A stretch of DNA of 64,000 nt from Turbatrix aceti. Lineage: Eukaryota; Nematoda; Chromadorea; Rhabditida; Panagrolaimidae. Of the stretch, positions 36,001 to 44,988 are shown one piece after another. Below the pieces are notes generated by a model. It was given only the letters and a program-made list of their open reading frames with translations, was not told the origin of the DNA and did not search any database. Each line of letters starts with the position of its first letter. Position 1 is the first letter of the stretch. The stretch covers positions 7,505,725 to 7,569,724 of the forward strand of contig OZ017769.1 in NCBI GenBank assembly GCA_963969345.1, read 5' to 3'. The position numbers were made by a program, and so were the translations under genes.

Positions 36001-38225
36001 TGCCTTTATTCGAAGTACGCTCTTCTTCCTGCCTGAATGACACTTGAAATCTGCCATGCCGGACACTGTGCTGAAAGTAAACAAATACATGCGGAAATGC
36101 TTGCAAAACTTTTTTTTTCACGGCGTTTCGCACCGATTACACAGTTCATAGGGGCTCAGGGCAGTGCAGCGCAGACAGACCAAACCACCCGGAAAAAAAT
36201 AAATCTGGCTATGAATGGCACGGCATAAAAGAATGACTGTTTACGTTTGTTACGTTCGTTCGTTCGTTCGTTCTCCTGACTTCCGGCAAACAAAAAAAAG
36301 AAGGACGAATGCCCTGGCACGAGCTAAACACAATTTTTGCAGGCCGAAGGCTACAACTACCTCCAGGACTACGGCTTAGCTACGAGTGCCCTCGAGCAGG
36401 CCCGTGCCATCAACCCCACCTTCCACGTGGAAAAGCTCGATTCACTCAGGCACTTCCTTGATTCCTGCTACTCCGACGTCAGTCAGCATGGTGGGTTTTT
36501 GGGCCGGAGGGCGGATAGCGGATGCCGGATATGGCGTTTACATCAAAATAACACACACACGCGCGTGCGCGCGCGATGTCAGGGTCTTCTGATGACGATC
36601 ATCGAGGTGCACCGTTAATCCGATTTGCCCCCCCCCCCCCACCACTTTTGGCGCTTGCTTTTTTCGTTTTATCTGGCTTAATTAGATGCCAGCCGTGTTG
36701 TTTTTTGATGATGGCAGCTTGGAGGCTTATTTATTCTACAACTTGACTTTCGCGCGCGCGCGCGCACACTCGTGCCTTCATCATCACCCGCCGGAAGTGA
36801 CAAAAAGCAGCGACTGCCGGCTGAGGATTTGCAGATGCATGAGTACGCCGCCGAGTTGATGTGAGCTAAGTAGGCTGATGACTTCGATTACCCCCACCAC
36901 CACCTTCAACTTGTTTAGTTAGTTATCCGTTGGCCAAATCAATTTTTTGTGCCAAAGCCGAAGCCTGGCAACGAACGAGTGTCAGTCAATCCTCGTCACA
37001 ACGGGATTTGCACTCATCCGATGCAGGGCGTGAAATTCGGCTGGGGGAGGGGGTTTCAAGTATTCAGCACTCTCGCGGCCGGCGTCCATCCGAAACTATA
37101 GCCTCGTCACCCTATTTTTGGCACTTTCGCCGGAGCTAGCCTGGGAGGGGAGGGGAGCGTGGTAGGCGTTTGTGTTTTTTGAGCCGATCACAATTGAATC
37201 AGCCACCCGCCAATGCCTACACTCCCCAAACAAACAAACGAGACATCGTTCGTTCGTTCGTGTGCTCGTTCGCGTGTCCCAGCCATGGACTTTTTTTTTA
37301 TATTGTTGCCCGGGGAAAAAAAGACTGCTAACGCTAACGCCATCGTCCGGAGTCAGTCACGTCGTGCGACATCGGAATGAATTTCAAAATACTACTATTT
37401 ACTAATGTGGGGGACAAAAGGGCGCTTCTGGGGTGATGATGACGTTGAAAGCCTGCAGTCCACTTCAAAAAGGCTATTTCGGTCCAGTCGACTTTTTTAC
37501 CTGCTTTGTGCATGACTTGAAACAATTTCCCGTTCTTTTTGCAGCCGCCAGACGAACACCCACGCCGGGTCACGCGAACCACAAAAGTCCTGAAGCCGCG
37601 ACCACTGTCACGGTACTCGCCTCCGCGAGCGAAGAGTACGGCGTCGCAAAGTGAGTTACATCGCCTTCCACGGCAGCGGGAACCGGGCCTCTCCTGGCGG
37701 AAGTCAGTCCAGTCGATTTCCGGGTTTTCGCTGCTGATGAGGACGTCTACGTAGTTTTAAAATATAAAAACATGGTTTTTACTCTTTTTTTCAGGTCGTT
37801 CGTCGTTTTTAATCCCGACCTGGATCGCGTTTGTCTCCTGAGCATCTTCAACGTTGTCCCAGCCTTCAGATTGACGCCCAACGATCGGATAAAACTTTCT
37901 TCACCCCAGCTTATTCAGGTAAATTTTTTTTGCGTAGGCGCCTGGGGGGCTTTCGCGTCGACAGCTTGTTAAAACAGACGCCTAATTGGCTTAATTCCGC
38001 CATCCAACGGGGGAATAAATTTCTGTGCGGCCCGCTGCGTTGGGGCTTTCTTGAGATTTTTCCGTCGATTGCTCACTGTTGTTGATATTTTTTTTGCAGG
38101 TGTCAGTGGCTCCAGAGAAGGAATTCACGCTTCTGCGATGCGCGGACCCGACCGAGATGGAGCGCAACGGGCAGCCGGTGCCCGCTTCAGAGATGCTCGC
38201 AGCCGGCTTCTTCCTCTCAACGTGA
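33078..38225 (+). CDS. Tetratricopeptide repeat protein 5 (TTC5/STRAP)
   Basis: TPR cofactor; in vertebrates it joins p300 transcription complexes and recognises nascent tubulin at the ribosome for tubulin mRNA decay. Exons 33078-33320, 34127-34645, 36343-36490, 37545-37650, 37795-37918, 38100-38225, all in phase, 421 aa (human about 440). The N-terminal part has a basic helix (EFRRKVKAFERRCDRFY), followed by TPR helices (GAFLQLAEINFDLGNMENTL, YLYGKYNLGMCFF, EGYNYLQDYGLATSALEQA). The C-terminal ~100 residues (SFVVFNPDLDRVCLLSIFNV, then VSVAPEKEFTLLRC) fit the OB-fold typical of TTC5. An acceptor (GCTTCAG) lies 3 nt before the ATG. Introns host mobile repeats. An AATAAA at 38375 fits the 3' end. 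The identification rests on combined TPR plus OB architecture. Confidence 0.8.
33691..34095. repeat. GAAC/GTTC-keyword repeat in TTC5 intron 1
   Basis: Starts CCAGGGAGGGGCGAACAG, close to the CCAGGGATGG end of the 27221-27650 element, and finishes TTGTTCGCCCAACTCTGA. The inner ends GGGCGAAC and GTTCGCCC are complementary. The middle is AT-rich with GTTCGCGAACGAA words. Most of intron 1 consists of this copy. Confidence 0.6.
34789..35329. mobile_element. 541-bp MITE-like element with 12-bp TIRs and TAAAAT duplication
   Basis: In TTC5 intron 2. Left end ACAGAGTTGTTCGATG, right end ATTGAACAACTCTGT: the outer 12 bases are perfect inverted repeats. Directly outside both ends is TAAAAT (34783-34788 and 35330-35335), a 6-bp target-site duplication. 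The inside contains two blocks of about 41-bp tandem units built on GAGCGCGAGC(G/A)GAGCGAGCGCGA, separated by AT-rich sequence and ending in CTCAAA. No coding capacity, so it would be moved by a transposase supplied elsewhere. Confidence 0.85.
36253..36273. repeat. (CGTT)n microsatellite
   Basis: Five copies of CGTT in TTC5 intron 2, about 70 bp before the exon at 36343. A (CG)n run also occurs in intron 3 at 36751-36765. Confidence 0.9.
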
Positions 38226-39093
38226 AGCGAAGCGGCAGCCGTGTGTGAAATCCAATTGGCTCCTCGTCACCGGCGAGTTCGTCGTCAATACACGCGGAGG
38301 ATGGATTTTGACTGGGCTGTGATAAGGGTTAGTCGCGGCGTCCCTGTTTCCGCAGGGGCGTCGTAACGTAACGAAATAAAGTGCATATACCCTTTTTTTG
38401 TGTGATTGGGAAGGAGGATGTCCATGGCGAGATCGATTTGGTCGAACCGGACTGTGACCGTGGCTGGGGATGGTCAGTGGCACACATCGAACCACCACCA
38501 GCAGAATTCTGCGACACCCAAGGCGTGCTAATCACCGACGGCCGGGAAGAGGCCCCCTCCCCCTCGCGTTCAGCCGAGAGCCGCCGAGAAATCTGCGAGA
38601 CTCCGCCTCCCAGGCAATTGTCGTCGCTGCCGCGCCCGCGCCACAGGCCAGCGCAGGCCGTGGCAAAGCAAGCGTCGCGCGCGCTTCAGCCTCCTCCTCC
38701 TCCTCCTCTTCCCCAGCTTTGCCCCCGTGTTGTTGTCTGTGCACATGTTTTTGCCTGCTACCACTTAATTGCAACGTCTTTTATTAAATTGCGGTGTTAT
38801 GATTAATTTTGTGACAAACAAAGGCCCTACACCCGTCTTATCAGACGAGCGCGGTTCATTCTTGGGCTCTTCTTTGGCGTCCTAACTTCCCTTTTTTTTT
38901 TGCATTTCCGCGGATTCTGGGTTTCTTCCGACCCCATAAATCCATCCTTGATTATTATTTTTTTGAATTACGTTCAGCACGTGTATCAAGCCGGTCCCAA
39001 TCCTGGTCCGAACGTGGAATTCGAGAGCGAGGGCTGCCCTGCACCCGAGAGTACAGCCTGCCCGGCGGCGACGACGCGTTCGATGCTGATGCC
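38226..39093. other. Region between TTC5 and the GPCR start
   Basis: Contains the TTC5 poly(A) signal at 38375-38380 and an open frame at about 38381-38806 rich in Pro and Arg at its end that I cannot assign. The exon carrying the GPCR start appears to begin at an acceptor (CGTTCAG, 38977), so upstream GPCR 5' UTR or further coding exons may lie here. Confidence 0.4.
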
Positions 39094-42000
39094 ATGTCCT
39101 TCATCAAGTGCGCGGCCCTCAACGAGTCCCAGCTCTTCGAAGACTCCCGCAGATACGTAGCCGTGAGTTATTAGGGAGCAGGGAGGGGAAACTAGCGGTC
39201 GCGGCGGGAACCCGGGCCGGGCGTGGGAGCGCGTGGCGCCCCCGGCACCCCAAATAGGCCTTTTTTCCCAGAAGCCTCCATTGATGACCTTAAAAGTCGC
39301 CCCCCTCCTGGTTTTCGGTTTTCGGCATTTGAAAGCTTTTCAAAAATTTACTTTTTTTCCTGGACGGGCGCAAAGCCGACTTTGCTTTGAAATGCCACTT
39401 GTTGGCCTGTGGTAGCTGTTGCTATGCATGCGCGTTCGTTCGCCAGCACACAAAATGTTGCACAATTGACTTCATCTCTGATTTTTTTATGAAAAGCAAA
39501 AAAAAAATAATTGACACCAAACGTCGCCTTCCGCGAAGCGAGAGATGATGCACGCCAGCCATTCGATAGCCTCTCCTGATTCCATAAAATCCTGACAGCC
39601 GGCTCGGCGCCCGTGCGTGTTGGGTTGCAGTGGAGCGAATCATCCGAAGCCCGCTCCCTCCCTCTCTGTCATGTCCTTTGCCGGGAGTTGCAAAAGCGCA
39701 AAACAAAATAAAACAAAAAACAAAACGATGTAGTTGTCCTCCACCGAGTCAAAAGGGCACCGTGTGCCGCCTCCTCGCAATTTTTGCCATCGTAGCCGTG
39801 CCACCACTCACGTTTTGCTGCGCCTCTGCCCTCCAAACGGGACCGGACCGGACCGGAAATCCTCTTTTCTTGGGCGTAAATCGTTTCTTATTTCTAAATA
39901 TTTCTGCAGACGACGTTGAAGCGTTGGACCGAGGAAGAGCAGACCTGCCTGGGCCACCACCGGAACAACTGCCTTTTTTTTCGGGAATCTGTGCAACTTT
40001 CGCCACTGACTGACTGACTGACTGACGGGAGTGTCAGACTGACTGAGATTGTTCAGACGAATGCAATTAACCTTTCTTTCCGAGTTATTTAGTTGTGTGC
40101 CATTCTTGCCCCCCCCCTCCCACCCCGGAAGGAAGCGTACATCATTCTGAGCGAACCCGGATAGGAAGAAGGCCATTAATTGTTCTCTCCCACGAAAAAT
40201 TTTTGGCAAACTCCGTTGCGGTTCTGGTTTGTTCATCATCACACGTACAAAGCGAGAGCAGCCCAGGCACAGGCACGGGGGAAAAACAAAACAAAACAAA
40301 GCAGGAAGGCGACGGACGCGTGATGATGAGCTCAATGTTGAATGATGACGGCCCTCACCGCGTCTTTAGACAAATCATTTATTTTTTTTCAAAATTTATG
40401 ACAACCAAGGCTCACCTCACCTCAGCCAACTCGCTCAGACGGGAGGGGGAGCTAAAGGAAACAAACAGCATCCAAGTGATGGGCTGGATGGCTGCCGACA
40501 CATCCTGGCCTAAAAGCCCGTCGGTACGTGAGTGGCTTGTCAATTAGCGCGATTAGAACAAGAACTCTAAGTGCATGACCAAGGTTCGGGGAACAACAAA
40601 GATCCCAGCGCCCGGCTTGCAAAACACCACCACGGGATCGAGAACGAAGCCAGGTGTTTTTCCCGCAGTTAGGCTAGGTCATAAAATCGGGGCATTCGGC
40701 ATCACCCAATTCCTCGACATACAAATTTACGGCTTTCCCGAAAACGGGCGTCGAAAGTGCGACACTTGGAATTGCTACTAAAACTGTTTATGTCAGTGGC
40801 CCCTGGTGTACCGACGCCGTTTAGCATCGTTTGAAAACAATTTTCGTCAAAAACACACAACTTTTCCACTTTCATTGCAAAAGTCCGGCAACAAAGCCAA
40901 AAAAATTGTGAAACGGCAAGAAAAAAAAAGAAAATGAATAGTACATGAAAAATTCACTCGCACTCACAGGTCAGGTATCTCACTCAGATGTCGATCTGCT
41001 GTCGAAGCAGGGTGTAGACCTCGCTCTTGATCCAATCCCGACTCTTGGGCACGTAGGAACCGATGCTCTTCGCGTAGACGAGAACGACGATATCCGAGAA
41101 ACGGTCGAGGAATTTGAGCAGATCGGTAGCTTCGTAGGAGATCAGGCTGCCGACGGGATTGAGCTTCTTGAGGTGCTCTTCGTAGATCTTGCAGATGGCT
41201 TCGAGGCAGTCAAGCGTCGTCTCGTAGTCCGTCCACGTCCGGGACTCGGGATTTTCCGTGGATTGCACCAAAAGGATCGTGTGGCTCATCTTGCTGCAAA
41301 GCTTAGGGTCATTAATTAACCAAATAACGCATGCGCAAATCGACTCGAATAAATAAAAGCGAAAACAAAAAAAAAACGAAAACGAAACGCTGAATTCGTC
41401 GCTAAAAAAAACCGCGCTTTCCCGCACATTGCGAGCAAGTTCGCGCACTGCGCTCCCGCAACGTGAATTTTTGCCAAAAATATAAAAAAATTGTTTACCG
41501 TTGCCATCGGTTGCAATCGTATTATTTATTACAGTATGCCTTTTGGCCTCATTAAAGGGCACTCGATTGACGTAAATGGCAAATAAATGTGCATCACCTG
41601 TTGTTGCCCGATTGCCCTCGAGCAGATTCATTTGTCACACGTTGCCAAGCACCGCTGGCATGCGTCGTTTATTTGAGGATCCAAAAACAAAACAGAAAAC
41701 CGCCAGCCACCGGAAAGGATAAAAGCAGTCCCAGAGATGCTAATTTGTAGTCGTCACTTTTTTTTGACAGAGCTTTCCCGAAAAAACCGCAGGCGACAAT
41801 TTTGTTGTGGTTCCTTTTAATACACATAAAATCCAGCATTTGCCTGGGGAAAAGGCGAAGCAACGTGGGAACCCCGAAGGACTCATCCGTCTTCTCCCAA
41901 TCCCGGACTTCCATCTGATAAGAGCAGTATTAAATAAGAACAAAAACCATTTACAGCTTGTTTCCAATGTCACGGACACGTACATCGAAATCCATCGATA

Positions 42001-43748
42001 CATCTATCGCATCCTATGCGTCATTGGCGTCATGGCAAACATCGTGAGTTGTGGTGGTTTCGCATTACGGAGAGGGGATAAGGGTGCAACGGGGTTCTCA
42101 CGGCTCAGAAAATAAAAAAAAACGAAAATGATGATGAAAACAAGTCACGCTGATAAAATTAACGGCATTTATTTATTTCGCTTCAGGAGAACTGAGGGGC
42201 CATGGCAAAGATTTGTTTTTTGAAAACAAAAAATATTGAAAAATAATTTTTGGTTTTTAGGCCATCGTAACGGTGCTGCTGCGACCGTCGATGCGAAAGA
42301 ACCCATTCAACGTGTTCCTAATTGCCATTGCCATCTGTGACCTTATCGTTATGGCCAATTATTTTATTTTTAAACAGGTACGTGCGTTGAGCGCACTTTT
42401 TTTTCCGTTGAAAGTCTCGGAAACAAAAATATAATTTCCAGGTAGAAATCTGTCATCCGTGGTTTTTTTCGTACGCGTTCGTCGTCTACACCAAGTCCTA
42501 CGCGATCTTCAGCGTGGTGCTGCACAGCATCTCGCTGTACCTGACGGTCAACATGGCAGTGCTGAGGTACCTCGTCATCCGGGGATCAGCGACGTCGTCG
42601 AGTCAGCACCTAAACTCGTACGGCGCGGTGACAGTCGCCATTGCGATTGCCTTCATAGTCTCCATCGTCGGCTCGGGTCCGAATATCCTCCGCTACGAGA
42701 TTTACTCTCGGGGACAGATTCCCGTGCCTTCGTACTGCCTGGAGAGCCCCTACCGACATCACTACACTCCTGGGGACGTGATCGTATCGTACAACTTCCG
42801 ACAACCCGGATTCTGGGATTGTCGATGGGAGAGAATCAGCTTCTGGACCGCCGGAATCGTCCTCAAGGTGGGTGAGGCATCTGGAATTCTGTCGTAATAG
42901 GGGGTAAAAACACTTGAAACTGCAAGTGCACCGTGTCTGTGCACTGGAGGGTCTTTTACGTTTTTGAATTCCAAACCAACACACAAAAGTTCAAAAAACA
43001 GATTTTTTTGCAGGTGATACCCTGCGCGCTGCTGACAGTCTTCATGACGCTGCTGGTGCGGTTTCTGCTGCAGGCGAAGAAGCGGCGTTCTCGCCTCGTC
43101 AACGGGTTGAGCTCCACCGCGCCGAAAGCCGCCTCTTCGGGGGGCAAGACGGCTCCGGCGGAGCGGACGACCGCTATGCTCGTCGTCATCGTTTTTGTTT
43201 TTCTTGTCACAGAACTGCCTCAAGGTGAGTAGTTATTGGTCTCACCACGATTTTCTCCCATTCGATGACCTATGCCTGGTCCCACCACGATTCTTTCTCA
43301 TTTGATGACCTATGCCTGGTCCTACCACGATTTTCATTCATTCGTTGCAGGACTCCTGGTCATAAAAGTCGGCCTAACCCCAGCGTTCGGGGCCGCGGTC
43401 CAGAAGCTGGGCGACCTGACGGACCTTCTGTCGCTGCTCAACTCGTCCGTCAACTTCATCCTCTACGCGGTCATGAGTAATCTCTTTCGCCAGGAATTCC
43501 TCGCCGCCTTCCGCGAATGCTACCCGAATTACCTGAGGCGTCGGGCGGCACTCTCAACATCCCTCGCGCCTCCCGGGCCCGACCGGCGAAAGTCAACGCA
43601 GTCCACGGCGTGCATCGACCCTCGACCGACGCCGGCAGTCGGCTTCCACGCCCTCCGCTCGACGGACGAGGCCGACGACGCGGAACGCCAGCTCCTGCTG
43701 CTCGGCGTCGGCGCCAACGGCTCGTGTCCCGAGGATACGCTCATCTGA
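39094..43748 (+). CDS. DMSR/SPRR-like neuropeptide GPCR
   Basis: Class A seven-helix receptor resembling the dromyosuppressin/FMRFamide-type (DMSR) group expanded in nematodes and arthropods. Exons 39094-39162, 41957-42043, 42261-42377, 42442-42867, 43014-43224, 43351-43748 close in phase, 435 aa. A short N-terminus carries NES and NVT glycosylation sites. Helices can be followed: VIGVMANIAIVTVLL (1), FLIAIAICDLIVMANYFIF (2), SISLYLTVNMAVLRYLVIR (3; the (E/D)RY position reads LRY), 4, a long loop 2, 5, VFVFLVTELPQGLLV (6, with the family word TELPQG) and LLNSSVNFILYAVMS (7). The C-tail is Ser/Pro-rich. The first exon may extend to the acceptor at 38977. Intron 1 (2.8 kb) contains the ERH gene on the other strand. 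Ligand is not predictable. Confidence 0.85.
39163..41956 (+). other. Large GPCR intron hosting a nested gene
   Basis: 2.8-kb intron. Besides ERH (40984-41289, minus) I see only low-information sequence: A-rich runs (AAACAAAAC near 39707-39727 and 40285-40300), a (GACT)n tract around 40007-40025 and C-runs near 40110. Confidence 0.45.
40984..41289 (-). CDS. Enhancer of rudimentary homologue (ERH)
   Basis: Small, highly conserved nuclear protein; in animals it partners RNA-processing complexes, and in C. elegans ERH-2 works with PICS/PETISCO in piRNA and small-RNA biogenesis. One coding exon, 101 aa, the typical length (104 in human). MSHTILLVQSTENPESRTW opens exactly like the family; YEEHLKKLNP, FLDRFSDIVVLVY and the final YVPKSRDWIKSEVYTLLRQQ match in order. 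The start is certain. An acceptor (CTTTGCAG) lies 4 nt upstream of the ATG, so the mRNA probably receives a spliced leader or a short 5' exon. The gene sits inside the first intron of the GPCR, antisense. Confidence 0.95.
   Translation of the reverse strand: MSHTILLVQSTENPESRTWTDYETTLDCLEAICKIYEEHLKKLNPVGSLISYEATDLLKFLDRFSDIVVLVYAKSIGSYVPKSRDWIKSEVYTLLRQQIDI
43225..43350 (+). repeat. 40-bp tandem repeat filling a GPCR intron
   Basis: The 126-bp intron between exons 5 and 6 consists of about three copies of a 40-bp unit (CCACGATT...CATTCGATGACCTATGCCTGGTC). GATGACCTATGCCTGGTC occurs at 43264 and 43304. In the third unit CATTCGATGACC is replaced by CATTCGTTGCAG, which is the functional splice acceptor. 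Confidence 0.85.
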
Positions 43749-43907
43749 CTCACTGAGCACCCATTTTTTCTTCTTTTCTCGCTACGATTACGAGTGCCGC
43801 GCCAATTGCCTAAGTGCCGGAAGTCGGATAAACTGCGCGCAATACGAGTCTTCGCTGTTGGTCATGCGACACCCAACTTTTACCGGAAAACTTGAGTCTT
43901 TGAGTCT

Positions 43908-44652
43908 TCAACGCGTGGAAATGGACGCCGTCGAAATGTCGTTGCCGGACGGCGGCGGTGGAGGCGCGGATGGCAGTTCTGGAGCGTCGAGGGCACGCTC
44001 GAGGTCGGCGTGCAGCTCCGCCTGCAAAATTGCCAGTGCTGAATTATTCACCGAAAGTTTCGCGTAAGCATTAAAATTGCATTGCAAATTAGAAAAAAAA
44101 TATGCTACTAATTTTTTTTTGGAATGCACTGATTTTTTTTCTCTGAAAAAAAAGGCTGAAGGGAGCCAGAAAAAAAACAAATTGGACTGGCAAAAACCAG
44201 ACTTGGCATTGGCATTTGCGAGCGACGAACGCTGCGCTGCAGGACCCCAATTTCACTCAAATAAGCCCGAGAATTACCTCAATTTGTCGAGAAGCGGCAG
44301 CCTCGACGACGGGATCGGAGACGACGACGGGCGGCTTTTCGCCGTCGGCGGTCGTCGGAACGATGGCGTTCGTCTCGAGACCCTGTGCTTCGAGATCGAT
44401 GACGGCAGATTTGTCGCCGATGGGTCTGATCATGGGGTTGCCACCCCGGAGTCGGGCAGCCGACGCCTTGGCGAGGTTGTCGCTGGGATCGGCTGCGGGG
44501 GCGGGCTGCGCGAAGTTGGGTCTCGCAACGAGAATCACGTACAGCAAGAGGCCGAGGGCGAAGAGTGCCACGCTCGACGCTAGGACGGCGAGTGCGACGT
44601 TCACCGCGACAACTGAGAATCCGGAGGGGAGTTCTCTGGAGTCGTCTGACAT
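43908..44652 (-). CDS. Small single-pass membrane protein, unrecognised
   Basis: Not a family I recognise. Two exons, 44652-44278 and 44021-43908, join in phase 0 through a GTAATT donor and a TTTTGCAG acceptor, giving 162 aa. Residues 1-12 are polar; about 13-43 form one strong hydrophobic helix (NVALAVLASSVALFALGLLL), so this is a tail-out or type III single-pass protein with no cleavable signal seen. The rest is Pro/Ala/Asp/Glu-rich and ends in PSAPPPPPSGND. An acceptor lies 18 nt before the ATG. It lies 336 bp downstream of NSUN2 in the same orientation and tail-to-tail with the GPCR. Reading without the splice would add seven residues and stop. Gene reality is likely given codon bias and clean splice signals. 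Confidence 0.6.
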
Positions 44653-44988
44653 TTTGATTTGGGCCTGATTCTGAGAGGTGGAACGAATTCGTCAGTGTCA
44701 AACACAAAAACGAAAATAACAAACACGGTCCCCAAAAATCGTTCTGTAAAATTCTAAAAAATCCGTAAAACTCTCGAATCACCCAAATTAGCGAGAGCCC
44801 CGAAAAAGCAAATGAGCCGGCAATCTCGACAGCCAGGGGCGGCCAGCAGAGCAAATTGGGTCACGGTCGTGCTCCAAACATCTTTTTTACCTGCCCCACA
44901 TTCCAAAGCGGTAAAAAAAACGGTCAGTGTGCAAAATCAACAAATGTAGGAAACTGTCGTGAGGAGTGTGCAGTGCGCGCGGCTCACA

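Noticed and set aside
38381..38806. Plus-strand 141-codon open frame between TTC5 and the GPCR
   Set aside because: It overlaps the region just after the TTC5 poly(A) signal, ends in Pro/Arg low-complexity sequence and has no recognised domain; it was left unassigned.
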